The notes beneath the pieces were generated by a model. That model ran no database searches. It was not told the origin of the DNA and was given only the letters and a program-made list of their open reading frames with translations. Of a stretch of 64,000 nt of DNA, positions 24,327 through 32,695 are shown in pieces. Within the stretch, counting starts at the first letter, position 1. The number at the start of each line of letters is the position of its first letter. The position numbers and the translations under genes are program-made. Origin of the DNA: Desulfobacteraceae bacterium (lineage in GTDB: Bacteria; Desulfobacterota; Desulfobacteria; Desulfobacterales; JACKCP01); assembly GCA_020633955.1 (NCBI GenBank), contig JACKCP010000013.1, positions 15,165 to 79,164 on the forward strand. The letters are read 5' to 3'.

Positions 24327-24791
24327 ATGAAGCATGAGCAGTCTGAAGAGTATTTGATATTTCAGCTTATGGATGAAAAATTTGCTGTACCATCAGGTCA
24401 GATCCTTGAAATTGTCCAATCAAGGAGAATAACCAGGCTCCCTAAAATGCCGGATTTTTTTTTAGGTATAATGAATTTAAGGGGAAATCTTTTTCCAGCT
24501 GTGGATTTAAGGCTTATTTTTAAAATGCCTTATCTTAATGATACTAAGGAAACTGTTTTTATTGTTGTCAGTATCAATGGAGAAGAGCCCTCTTATGAAG
24601 TCGGATTCAGGGTTGATAAGGTTTGTGAGGTGGAAACAATTTTGAGTGAAGAAATAATGCCTTATCCTGAATCAGGTGCTCTTATTCCCGAAAAATATCT
24701 GGTTGGTTCCTTTCGCTACAAAGAACAGGTTGTTCTCATTCTTTCAACTGAAGCTCTTTTTTCAAGGGAAGAGCTGGAGCTTACTGATTAA
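24327..24791 (+). CDS. cheW: Chemotaxis coupling protein CheW
   Basis: About 154 residues with the CheW fold motifs: EYLIFQLMDEKFAVPSGQIL, RITRLPKMPDFFLGIMNLRG, LFPAVDLRLIF and GFRVDKVCEV. CheW links receptors to CheA. ATG 24327 with AAGGG 8 nt upstream is preferred over TTG 24321. It directly follows the MCP gene, fitting a receptor-coupling pair. Confidence 0.94.
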   Translation: MKHEQSEEYLIFQLMDEKFAVPSGQILEIVQSRRITRLPKMPDFFLGIMNLRGNLFPAVDLRLIFKMPYLNDTKETVFIVVSINGEEPSYEVGFRVDKVCEVETILSEEIMPYPESGALIPEKYLVGSFRYKEQVVLILSTEALFSREELELTD

Positions 24792-24882
24792 AGATGACAA
24801 ATTGGCTCTTAAGGTAAACGGTTAAATCAGTGAAACAAATATTTGGCTTTATAAATAAAAATAATAAAAGCGGATTTATACT

Positions 24883-25281
24883 ATGAATTCATCCATGAAA
24901 AAAATTTTATTTGCAGATGATTCTCCTTCAATGCGGCTTTTTGCCTCGTTGAGTCTTTCCGATGAGTTTGAAGTAGATACAGCCTGCGATGGTGAAGATG
25001 CTTTGAAATATCTCAAATCAAAAGACTATGATCTTTTTATCGTGGATGTGTATATGCCAAAAATTGACGGAATAAATCTTGTCAAAAAAATAAGAGAAAA
25101 TGAAAATTCCAAATTTAAACCTGTTGTAATAATAAGTACCGAGGCAGATGAAAATCTGTTTACAAAGGGCAGGGATGCGGGTGCTACAGGCTGGATAGTT
25201 AAACCTTTTGACAAGGATTATCTTTTAAAAACTGTTAAGCATATTCTTTTCGGTAAAGGTAGAAAATCTGATGAAAAATAA
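24883..25281 (+). CDS. Second CheY-type response regulator
   Basis: The 132-residue complete receiver has ILFADDSPSMRLFASLSLS, D55 in LFIVDVYMPKIDG, VVIISTEAD and K107 in GWIVKPFDKD. It is distinct from the upstream cheY product but similar in layout. It overlaps the downstream degenerate kinase gene by 11 bp, so the two are translationally coupled. The kinase that phosphorylates it is likely CheA, since its coupled partner lacks a phospho-acceptor His. Confidence 0.9.
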   Translation: MNSSMKKILFADDSPSMRLFASLSLSDEFEVDTACDGEDALKYLKSKDYDLFIVDVYMPKIDGINLVKKIRENENSKFKPVVIISTEADENLFTKGRDAGATGWIVKPFDKDYLLKTVKHILFGKGRKSDEK

Positions 25282-26128
25282 TATGACTGATGAATTTTTG
25301 CTTGAGGAAATAAAAAACAGGCTCTTAGAAAAAAATAACAAGATAGCAAAATTAAGTTTGGAGCTTGAAGAAGCAAGGGAAAAACTATTTGATTCAGAGC
25401 ATCTCAAGACAAATTTTCTTTCAATAATAAGAAATGAACTTAAAAATCCTGTTTCTGCAATTTCAGGGCTTTCAAAACTTGTGGTTCAAAAGGATTTTGA
25501 CTCTGTAGGCGAAATAAAAAATGTATTAAGTACCATAAGGCTTGAAGCAATCAAGTTTGCTTTGCAGCTTGACAATGTTTTAACTGCTTCATCATTTGAG
25601 GGAGGAGAAAATAATTCTTTTTTGTCTGGATTTGATCTTTGTGAGCTTGTTTATGAAGTTAAGAGATCCTTTGAAGATGAAATAAAATCAAGAGGCAGGC
25701 ATGTTGAGACAGAATTTATAGATGAAATAAAGATATATGCTGACAGGGAAAAATTAAAACTTGTCTTTAAAAATTTTTTGGACAATGCATTAAAGTTCTC
25801 AGAAAAAAATGTAAAACTTACGGTTTCTAGAAGAAATGAACATGCACTGATCTCTTTTTATAATGACGGGTACGAGATTGAAGAAAAAAATCATCACAAA
25901 ATTTTTGAAAGATTTGCACCGCTTGACTCGGGTTTATCCAGGAAATACAGCGGTGTTGGCCTTGGGTTGTGCGTATGCGGTGCTATAATTGAAAATCACG
26001 GAGGTAAAATAGATTTTTCATCTGGAAAAGGGAATGGGACATTGTTTGAAATTGAACTTCCAATTGCTGGTAAAAATCAGGAGGAAGCTGCTGATATTGA
26101 GTCTGGTGAAGGATTTATAATACTGTGA
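25271..26128 (+). CDS. Degenerate sensor kinase lacking the phospho-acceptor His
   Basis: The 285-residue soluble protein has an N-terminal coiled coil (KNNKIAKLSLELEEAREKLF) and a HisKA-like helix pair. Its H-box reads FLSIIRNELKNPVSAISG, with Asn (N55) where the phosphorylated His is expected. The ATPase domain looks intact: N-box NFLDNALKFSE (about residue 167), NDGYEIEEK, IFERF and GVGLGLCVCG. It could bind ATP but not autophosphorylate in the usual way, so a regulatory or scaffold role is inferred. It overlaps the receiver upstream and cheD downstream (GTGA). Confidence 0.85.
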   Translation: MKNNMTDEFLLEEIKNRLLEKNNKIAKLSLELEEAREKLFDSEHLKTNFLSIIRNELKNPVSAISGLSKLVVQKDFDSVGEIKNVLSTIRLEAIKFALQLDNVLTASSFEGGENNSFLSGFDLCELVYEVKRSFEDEIKSRGRHVETEFIDEIKIYADREKLKLVFKNFLDNALKFSEKNVKLTVSRRNEHALISFYNDGYEIEEKNHHKIFERFAPLDSGLSRKYSGVGLGLCVCGAIIENHGGKIDFSSGKGNGTLFEIELPIAGKNQEEAADIESGEGFIIL

Positions 26129-26580
26129 ATGAGAAGATAAGAATTTATCTTAAAACCGGAGGAATAGTATTTTCCAGGGAAGCTTCAGAAATTAAAACAG
26201 TTTTGGGTTCGTGTGTAAGTGTCTGTCTCTGGGATTTTAAATATAAATCTGGAGCCATGAATCATTTTATTTTTCCAACCTGGACAGGAAGGGGGCTTGC
26301 AACTCCAAAATACGGCAATGTTGCAATGGAGTCCATCTATGAAAAAATGCTTTCAAACGGCTCAAGATCTCAGGACCTTATTGCTAAAATATTCGGGGGA
26401 GGAAGGCTTTTTACATCAGGAGATATGAGTCTTAACCCAGGTGAGCAAAATATTGCCAGTGCAAAAAAATTTTTAGCACGGGTTAATATACCGGTAATAT
26501 CAGAAGATACCGGGGGAGCAAGAGGACGTACTGTTATCTTCCATACCGATACCGGAGATGTTTTCGTTAAAAAAAATTGA
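26125..26580 (+). CDS. cheD: Chemoreceptor glutamine deamidase CheD
   Basis: The 151-residue protein keeps the CheD catalytic set: T25 and C30 in KTVLGSCVSVCLWD and H47 in GAMNHFIFP, followed by YGNVAMESIYEKML, KIFGGGRLF and EDTGGARGRTVIFH. CheD deamidates receptor glutamines and in some systems works with CheC. Neither CheC, CheB nor CheR is encoded in this cluster. The GTG start overlaps the upstream stop by four bases. Confidence 0.94.
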   Translation: MNEKIRIYLKTGGIVFSREASEIKTVLGSCVSVCLWDFKYKSGAMNHFIFPTWTGRGLATPKYGNVAMESIYEKMLSNGSRSQDLIAKIFGGGRLFTSGDMSLNPGEQNIASAKKFLARVNIPVISEDTGGARGRTVIFHTDTGDVFVKKN

Positions 26581-26646
26581 CTCGCCCAATGTATTTGATT
26601 AAATACTCTGAGATTATCCTGATAAATTTTATTAAACGGAGTACTT

Positions 26647-27735
26647 ATGAATATTGATCCGCCGGAGTATATAAAAAAAATCAAACCATATAAGGCAGGA
26701 AAACCAATTGAAGAGCTTGAAAGGGAGTACGGCATAAAAAATGCAGTCAAGCTAGCCTCAAATGAAAACCCCTTGGGCCCTTCCCCTAAAGCAGTAGAGG
26801 CTGTAAAAAACTTCTGCACCAGTCTTCACAGATACCCTGATAGTTCCGGATACGAGCTTATAAATAAAATTTCTTCAAAATTTAATATATCTTCAAAAAA
26901 TATTGTTCTTGGAAACGGATCTGATGACATAATTGCACTTTTATGCAAGGCCTTTGTAAATGATACTAAAAATGTCATTATGCCAGATCCGGGATTTCTT
27001 ATGTATGAAATTTCAACAAGGTCAGAAGGAGGAATACCTGTAAAGGTACCTTTAAAAAATTTATGCCTTGATCTTGATAAAATGGCAGAGCTTTGCAATC
27101 CGGATACATCAATTATTTTTATAACAAATCCAAATAACCCTACAGGCAGTTTTATTGAAAAGGAAAAACTTGAAGAATTTTTAAAAAAAATTCCTTCAAA
27201 CGTAATTGTAGCTTCGGATGAAGCATATATGGAGTTTTCCGAGTCTTATTACTGTTCATGGGAGCTGATGGAAAAGTATGAAAACCTTGTTTCCATGAGG
27301 ACTTTTTCAAAGGCTTACGGCCTTGCTGGTTTAAGAATTGGATACGGAGTGATGAATCCTTTTATTTCAGAAATACTGAATAGAATAAGGCAGCCATTTA
27401 ACACAAGTCTGATTTCCCAGAAAGCAGCACTTTGCGCCCTTGATGATGAAGATTTTCTTGAAAAAACAAGAACCCTTATTTTTACTGAGAGAAAAAAACT
27501 TTTTGAAGAACTTGAAAAGCTTGGAATTACTCCCTTTAAAAGTGATGCAAACTTTATTCTTGCTGATCTCAAAAGATCGGCTGATGATGTTTACGAAAAG
27601 CTTTTAAGGAAAGGTGTTATTGCAAGATCAATGAGTTCCTACGGTTATCCAGAATTTTTAAGGATTACAATTGGTCTTGAAAATGAAAATAATCTTTTTA
27701 TCAATTGTCTTAAAGAGGTTTTAGATAAATATTGA
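26647..27735 (+). CDS. hisC: Histidinol-phosphate aminotransferase
   Basis: The 362-residue fold-type I PLP enzyme has the N-terminal IKPYKAGKPIEELEREYG signature, KLASNENPLGPSPKAVEA, the glycine-rich GNGSDDIIAL, TNPNNPTGS, and the PLP lysine in MRTFSKAYGLAGLRIGYG. It catalyses the transamination of imidazole-acetol phosphate in histidine synthesis. HisC homologues may also use aromatic substrates. CGGAG precedes the ATG. Its stop overlaps the cmk start (TTGA), so the two are coupled. Confidence 0.93.
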   Translation: MNIDPPEYIKKIKPYKAGKPIEELEREYGIKNAVKLASNENPLGPSPKAVEAVKNFCTSLHRYPDSSGYELINKISSKFNISSKNIVLGNGSDDIIALLCKAFVNDTKNVIMPDPGFLMYEISTRSEGGIPVKVPLKNLCLDLDKMAELCNPDTSIIFITNPNNPTGSFIEKEKLEEFLKKIPSNVIVASDEAYMEFSESYYCSWELMEKYENLVSMRTFSKAYGLAGLRIGYGVMNPFISEILNRIRQPFNTSLISQKAALCALDDEDFLEKTRTLIFTERKKLFEELEKLGITPFKSDANFILADLKRSADDVYEKLLRKGVIARSMSSYGYPEFLRITIGLENENNLFINCLKEVLDKY

Positions 27736-28388
27736 AAACAATAACAATAGACGGACCTGCTGCTGCGGGCAAAACAACTTTAAGCAGGATTATTTCAGAA
27801 GACCTTGGCTTTGTTTATGTTGACACAGGTGCAATATACAGGGCTTTGGCTTTTTATATGAAAAAAAATAATATAGATTTTAAGGATGAAATAAAAGTTT
27901 GTAAAAACTTGAATTCAAAAATAAGACCCTCTGGTGAAAAAATTTTTTTGAATAATGAAGATGTCTCAAATTTTATACGCACAGAAGAAATATCAATGGG
28001 AGCATCAATTATTTCATCCTATCAAAAGGTAAGGGATTATCTTCTTGATATTCAAAGAAACATTGGAAAAGAGTTTGACTGTGTTTTTGAAGGAAGGGAT
28101 ATGGGAACAAAGGTTTTTCCCATGGCTCAAATCAAATTTTACCTTGATGCAGATATTGAAACAAGAGCCAGAAGAAGATTCAATCAGCTTAAGGATAAAG
28201 GAGAAAATCCTTTATATGAAAAAGTTTATGCTGATCTTGAAAAACGTGACAGTCAGGATATGAAAAGAAAACATTCTCCTCTTAAACCAGCCTCTGATGC
28301 ATTTTTAATTGATTCAACATTAATTGGTGTAAATGAAGTCAGGGAAAAGATGATTGGAATTATAAATAGTAAGTGGGCAAAAATCTGA
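27732..28388 (+). CDS. cmk: Cytidylate kinase
   Basis: The 218-residue P-loop kinase has TIDGPAAAGKTTLSRIISED, VDTGAIYRALAFYM, the CMP-site FEGRDMGTKVFP, FYLDADIETRARRR and RDSQDMKRKHSPLKPA. It phosphorylates CMP and dCMP. The TTG start overlaps the hisC stop. cmk upstream of rpsA is a widely conserved order. Here the two are separated by about 500 bp filled by repeats A4 and B6. Confidence 0.95.
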   Translation: MKTITIDGPAAAGKTTLSRIISEDLGFVYVDTGAIYRALAFYMKKNNIDFKDEIKVCKNLNSKIRPSGEKIFLNNEDVSNFIRTEEISMGASIISSYQKVRDYLLDIQRNIGKEFDCVFEGRDMGTKVFPMAQIKFYLDADIETRARRRFNQLKDKGENPLYEKVYADLEKRDSQDMKRKHSPLKPASDAFLIDSTLIGVNEVREKMIGIINSKWAKI

Positions 28389-28393
28389 CTTTG

Positions 28394-28563
28394 GGAATTG
28401 TTAAGTTTAAACCAAGACTTCTGCTTTATTCTTTCTTTGGTAAAATTCTTGATGTCCTCTAAGGAGAAGATGTAAAAGCGTTTTTTTCGAATCCTGCTTA
28501 AAAAGTTCAGCATTCGTACTTACATCAAACAGACTTTTTTCTCAGTTTTGAGCTGAATGTTAA
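28394..28563 (+). repeat. Family A repeat, degenerate copy A4
   Basis: Left end GGAATTGTTAAGTTT, followed by CTTCTGCTTTATTCTTTCTTTGG (compare CGGCTGCTGCATTCTTTCTGAG in A1) and a degraded middle. The right half is better preserved: TTCAGCATTCGTACTTAC, AGACTTTTTTCTCAGTTTTG and AGCTGAATGTTA, colinear with A1. No target duplication is visible. Together with B6 and about 200 bp of AT-rich sequence it fills the 28389-28883 gap. Confidence 0.5.
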
Positions 28564-28680
28564 AAATTTTTTTTCTCTAGAGGGCATAAAAAATTTAGCC
28601 TCAATATATGCAGTGCTGTTTTTTAGATTAAATTTTAAATCTGATAAAACTGGTAAAATAGATAGTTTTTATTCAGCCGA
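28564..28680 (+). repeat. Family B long-hairpin repeat, copy B6
   Basis: Immediately after A4, as in the A1-B3 pair: AAAATTTTTTTTCTCT, GCATAAAAAATTTAGCCT, TTTTTAGATTAAATTTTAAA, TCTGATAAAACTGGTAAAAT and TTTTTATTCAGCC. The match is colinear with B8 but diverged. Confidence 0.5.
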
Positions 28681-28883
28681 TAAATACAATATAAAACTTA
28701 GGTTTGTAATAGCAGCTGGACTTTGTATGAAAAAATTGATTAAATCCTGATTTTTACAATTAATTGAAAACATAAAAGTATTTGTTTTTTCTTGAAGTAT
28801 TAACTCTGATTTGTTAAAGAAGTGAGATTATGCTTTCTTTGCCAGAAGAGAGCATAAAATATATCCAGGGAGAATTGATAATA

Positions 28884-30629
28884 ATGGCAAACGAAAATTT
28901 AGATGTTCAGGACAAATTTGAAGGTGTAGAAACAATGGAAGAACTTCTTGATCTGTATGAAGACAGCTTCAGCAGATTTCAGGAAGGTGAAGTGGTAACC
29001 GGAAGGGTTATCTCTATCGGCAGGGATTCTGTAATAGTCGATATCGGGTACAAATCCGAAGGTGCAGTTCCCGCTGAGGAATTCAAGGATGAAAACGGCG
29101 AGATCACAGTCAAAAAAGGCGACAAGATCGAAGTTATGATCGAGTTCTGGGATGAGGACGAGGAAGAAGTTGTCCTTTCCAAGGAAAAAGCCGAGAAGCA
29201 GAAAGTCTGGGATGAAATTGCAGAAATCCATGAAAAGGACGGAATTGTTGAAGGTATCATCATTAACAGAGTTAAAGGCGGTTTCTCTGTTGATATCGGA
29301 GTACAGGCATTCCTTCCTGGTTCACAGGCTGATCTTCGTCCGATCAAGAATATGGACGTGATGGTAGGTAAGAAATTCAAGTTCAAGGTTCTTAAATTCA
29401 ACAAACGCAGAAGCAATATCGTTCTTTCAAGAAGAGTGATTCTTGAATCCATGAGACAGGAACAGAGATCTGCTACTCTTGAAGAGCTGGAAATCGGAAG
29501 AGTAATGACCGGTACAGTCAAGAATATCACTGAATACGGTGTATTTATCGATCTTGGCGGAGTTGACGGTCTTTTACATATTACAGATATTTCCTGGGGA
29601 AGAGTCAAGCATCCTTCTGAGCTTTTTGCTCTTGGTGATGAAATTGAAGTTAAAATCCTTTCATACGACCTTGAGAAGGAAAGAGTATCTCTTGGTATGA
29701 AGCAGCTTACTCCTGATCCATGGGAAACTGCAGCACAGCAGTATCCTGTAGGAAGCAAAGTCAAGGGAAGAGTTGTAAGTCTTACAGATTACGGTGCCTT
29801 TGTTGAGCTTGAAGAAGGTATTGAAGGTCTTATTCATGTTTCAGAGATGTCATGGACCAAGAAAGTAAAGCATCCTTCCAAAATGGTTTCTGTTGGTGAA
29901 GAAGTTGAGGCAGTTGTTCTTGACCTCAAGCCTGAAAGCCGCAGAATTTCACTTGGAATGAAGCAGGTTGAGCCGAACCCATGGGATCTTATAAGCGACA
30001 AGTATCCTGTTGGAACAATCATTGAAGGCAAAATCAAGAACATTACAGATTTTGGTCTTTTCATAGGAATTGAAGATGATATTGACGGACTTGTTCATAT
30101 TTCTGATATTTCCTGGACTAAGAGAATCAAGCATCCTGGTGAAGTATACAAGAAGGGCGATACTGTTCAGGCAGTTGTTCTTGATATTGACAAGGAAAAT
30201 GAAAGATTCTCGCTTGGAATCAAGCAGACTCAGCCTGATCCATGGGAAAGTGCTCCTGAAACCTATAAAGTAGGTTCAAAGATCAGTGGTAAAATAACAA
30301 ATATTACTGATTTTGGTATTTTTGTTGAGCTTGAAGAAGGTGTTGAAGGTCTTGTTCACATTTCAGAGGTTGAAAATGAGAAAAAAGATCTTTCCAAAGA
30401 ATACCAGATAGGCTCAGACCTTGAAGCAAAGGTTATGAACGTGAATACCGAAGAAAGAAGAATAGGTCTTTCTGTAAAGCGTCTTGGAATGGATGACGAC
30501 GAGGCTATACTTAAGGATTACATGAAGAAAATAGAGGACGTTCCTCCAACTTCTGCCTTTGGTGAAATGCTCAAGGAAAATATAGAAGAAAAAATCAAGG
30601 AAAAAGAAGAAGCTAGAAACAAGCAGTAA
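28884..30629 (+). CDS. rpsA: 30S ribosomal protein S1
   Basis: About 581 residues with six S1 (OB-fold) repeats. The first two are divergent (VVTGRVISIGRDSVIVDIGY; VEGIIINRVKGGFSVDIG). The last four are close copies, each with the pattern GxVxNxTxxGxFVxLxxxxxGLxHxSxxSW. S1 helps mRNA binding and initiation on weak sites. I prefer ATG 28884, which has GGGAG about 11 nt upstream and gives the usual MANEN start, over ATG 28830. The first ~600 bp use more C- and G-ending codons than the neighbours. A strong terminator follows. Confidence 0.97.
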   Translation: MANENLDVQDKFEGVETMEELLDLYEDSFSRFQEGEVVTGRVISIGRDSVIVDIGYKSEGAVPAEEFKDENGEITVKKGDKIEVMIEFWDEDEEEVVLSKEKAEKQKVWDEIAEIHEKDGIVEGIIINRVKGGFSVDIGVQAFLPGSQADLRPIKNMDVMVGKKFKFKVLKFNKRRSNIVLSRRVILESMRQEQRSATLEELEIGRVMTGTVKNITEYGVFIDLGGVDGLLHITDISWGRVKHPSELFALGDEIEVKILSYDLEKERVSLGMKQLTPDPWETAAQQYPVGSKVKGRVVSLTDYGAFVELEEGIEGLIHVSEMSWTKKVKHPSKMVSVGEEVEAVVLDLKPESRRISLGMKQVEPNPWDLISDKYPVGTIIEGKIKNITDFGLFIGIEDDIDGLVHISDISWTKRIKHPGEVYKKGDTVQAVVLDIDKENERFSLGIKQTQPDPWESAPETYKVGSKISGKITNITDFGIFVELEEGVEGLVHISEVENEKKDLSKEYQIGSDLEAKVMNVNTEERRIGLSVKRLGMDDDEAILKDYMKKIEDVPPTSAFGEMLKENIEEKIKEKEEARNKQ

Positions 30630-30665
30630 GAAGGTTCTTTAAATTTTTTTGATTTTGTAAAATAT

Positions 30666-30699
30666 ACGGATACCTTATTTTGAGGTATCCGTTTTTTTT
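30666..30699 (+). terminator. Rho-independent terminator of rpsA
   Basis: A perfect 10-bp stem, ACGGATACCT / AGGTATCCGT, with a 7-nt loop, followed by eight T residues, 37 bp after the rpsA stop. Confidence 0.93.
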
Positions 30700-30706
30700 A
30701 ATTAGT

Positions 30707-30848
30707 TGCTGAAGGAAAACGGCCTTTTTGTCCATTTTAGCCTCAGATTCAAAATTTAATCCTCAAAATACTCAATGTATCCTGAAGATTAAATTTTTCA
30801 TCTTCCTTGAACTGAACAAAAAATTCTCGTTTTCGGCCAGTCACAACT
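30707..30848 (-). repeat. Family B long-hairpin repeat, copy B7
   Basis: One of the clearest copies: GAAGGAAAACGGCCTTTTTG, GATTCAAAATTTAATCCTCA, TACTCAATGTATCCTGAAG, TTAAATTTTTCATCTTCC, GAACTGAACAAAAAATTCTCG and TTTTCGGCCAGTCAC. It is nearly colinear with B1. It sits right after the rpsA terminator. The remaining 30849-30995 stretch is AT-rich with no clear feature beyond the sppA ribosome-binding site. Confidence 0.75.
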
Positions 30849-30995
30849 TAGGTTTTAAAGAGTCTAAAAGCTTTTAGTGTTCAAATTCAAAGTTTTGTCT
30901 TTAAGGAGTTTTATTGTTTTTTAAGGTCTAAATTTTGAATCTGATCTAAGAACAATCAAAACATTTTTCGATTATCAGACAAGGAGATATTTAAC

Positions 30996-31877
30996 ATGTT
31001 TTCAAGAAGACATCCGTATCTGTTTTTTATCTTGGTTTTTACATTAATAATGTGCTCATCATCAGTTATTATTTCACTTGTTTCAGGTGTATCCAAAATG
31101 ACTGAAAAAAAATCAGGGAAACATAACATTGGTGTAATAGAAATAAACGGAATAATATTTGAGTCGGAATCTGTAATAGAAAATCTGAAAAATTTCAGGG
31201 AAAGAAAAGATATTGAGGCTGTAGTTTTAAGAATTAATTCCCCTGGAGGAGGTGTTGCGCCTTCACAGGAGATTTATGAATCCGTAAAAAGGCTTAAAGA
31301 GAAAAAAAAAGTTGTAGCATCTCTTGGAAGCGTTGCAGCATCTGGCGGATATTATATTGCATGTGCAGCCGATAAAATAGTGACAAATCCCGGTACAATT
31401 ACAGGCAGTATCGGTGTAATAATGGAATATACAAATATTGAAGAAGTAATGGATAAAATCGGTATTTCTCCAGTTGTAATAAAAAGCGGAAAGTTTAAAG
31501 ATACAGGTTCTCCCACAAGACCTATCACAGATGATGAAAAAAAGTTTTTGCAGGATTTTGTGGATAAAATTCATTCTCAGTTTGTCGAAGATGTTGCATC
31601 TGGAAGAAAAATGGATAAAGAAACAGTCATGGAATATGCAGACGGCAGAATAATATCTGGATCTGACGCTGTTTCATATGGTCTTGCAGACATGACTGGA
31701 AATTTTGAAACAGCTCTTGATTATACTGCATTGGAGGCGGGAATCAAAAATAATGACTACAGTCTTGTTTATCCTCCGAAAGAAAAATTTTCTTTCTTAA
31801 AGGAAGTATTGAATGAGTCTGTTTCAAAATTAAGTGAGGTTGTTTTTAAAAACACAAATTTAATGACCCTGAAATAG
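30996..31877 (+). CDS. sppA: Signal peptide peptidase SppA (short form)
   Basis: The 293-residue protein has one N-terminal transmembrane helix (about 9-30) and an S49 peptidase domain: IGVIEINGIIFESESVIENL, VLRINSPGGGVAPSQEIYE, the serine motif ASLGSVAASGGYYIACAADK, and the Lys of VIKSGKFKDTGSPTRP. It cleaves remnant signal peptides in the inner membrane. This is the ~36-kDa tetramer-type form. AAGGAG precedes the ATG. It ends 11 bp from the convergent YciO-like gene with no terminator between. Confidence 0.94.
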   Translation: MFSRRHPYLFFILVFTLIMCSSSVIISLVSGVSKMTEKKSGKHNIGVIEINGIIFESESVIENLKNFRERKDIEAVVLRINSPGGGVAPSQEIYESVKRLKEKKKVVASLGSVAASGGYYIACAADKIVTNPGTITGSIGVIMEYTNIEEVMDKIGISPVVIKSGKFKDTGSPTRPITDDEKKFLQDFVDKIHSQFVEDVASGRKMDKETVMEYADGRIISGSDAVSYGLADMTGNFETALDYTALEAGIKNNDYSLVYPPKEKFSFLKEVLNESVSKLSEVVFKNTNLMTLK

Positions 31878-31888
31878 AAAATATGGGA

Positions 31889-32497
31889 TTATTCAAATTC
31901 ATCAACAATTCCTATTCCTCTTCTTAATATTTCGGGCTGATCACTGATGAGTGAAATAACACTGGAGGGGCCGTTTGGGACGTCTCCTCCATCAATGATT
32001 ATGTCTACAAGATTCTCATAATGATCTGCCATTTGTGCAAAAAACTCAAATGGTTCTTCATTCTCATCAGAGGCTGTGGTTGAAATGACAGGGTTTTTAA
32101 GGTTTTTTACAATTTCGGTGCAGATGTTATTGTCTGGAACCCTTATTCCTGCTGTTTTTCTGTTTGTAAGCATCATTTTCGGAACTTCTTTTGAACCCTC
32201 AAGAATGAAAGTGTAGGGTCCGGGGAGAAGTCTTTTAAGTATTCTGTAGGAAATATTTGAAACTTTTGCATACTCGCTGATATGGGTCAGATCCGAACAG
32301 ATAAAGCTGAAAGGAGTTTTTTTAGTTCTTTTTTTTATAAGGTTTACTCTTTCAATTGCTTTTTTGTTTTTAATATCGCATCCAATGCCGTAATATGTAT
32401 CGGTAGGATAAATTATTACTCCTCCGTTTTTCAGGCAGTCACAAACTTGATTGATAAGTCTTTTTTGAGGATTTTGGGTATTAATTTCAAGAATCAT
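31889..32497 (-). CDS. YciO-like protein of the Sua5/YciO/YrdC family
   Basis: The 202-residue protein has an N-terminus resembling E. coli YciO: NPQKRLINQVCDCLKNGGVI, IYPTDTYYGIGCDI, LLPGPYTFILEGSKEVPKMM and TAGIRVPDNNI. DIIIDGGDVPNGPSSVISL and RRGIGIVDEFE follow. The family includes TsaC (threonylcarbamoyl-AMP synthase for tRNA t6A). YciO is a paralogue whose role is less certain. No other yrdC/tsaC gene is visible here, so I cannot tell whether this one carries out t6A synthesis. AAGGA lies 9 nt before the ATG. Confidence 0.85.
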   Translation of the reverse strand: MILEINTQNPQKRLINQVCDCLKNGGVIIYPTDTYYGIGCDIKNKKAIERVNLIKKRTKKTPFSFICSDLTHISEYAKVSNISYRILKRLLPGPYTFILEGSKEVPKMMLTNRKTAGIRVPDNNICTEIVKNLKNPVISTTASDENEEPFEFFAQMADHYENLVDIIIDGGDVPNGPSSVISLISDQPEILRRGIGIVDEFE

Positions 32498-32662
32498 TTT
32501 TATGTTGTCCTTAGTAAAACCTTGGTAAAATAAATTTTATAATCTCAGATAATAAAGGAGATAATAAATTCATTTTTTTAGATTGCCAAATATTTTCAGT
32601 TTTGTTAGTTAATAGTCCAACTTTAATAAGTAAAGTAAATAATTTTTTGTTTTATATTCAAA

Positions 32663-32677
32663 CGTTTATAATAAACG
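32663..32677 (+). promoter_or_regulatory. Palindrome in the guaB promoter region
   Basis: CGTTTA-TAA-TAAACG, a perfect 6-bp dyad containing TATAAT, lies 19 bp before the guaB ATG. The adjoining CAAACGTTT also resembles a LacI-type purine operator core. The position suits control of GMP synthesis, but no regulator is identified. Confidence 0.3.
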
Positions 32678-32695
32678 AACCTTTGGAGGCCAATT

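Noticed and set aside
28676..28683. GCCGATAA, matching a sigma28 (flagellar) -10 element
   Set aside because: No TAAA element occurs at the required spacing, and the string falls at the outer end of repeat B6, where GCC is part of the repeat consensus.
28979..29764. 261-codon minus-strand frame opposite rpsA
   Set aside because: It is a shadow of the GC-richer part of rpsA; serine-, leucine- and isoleucine-rich with no motif.
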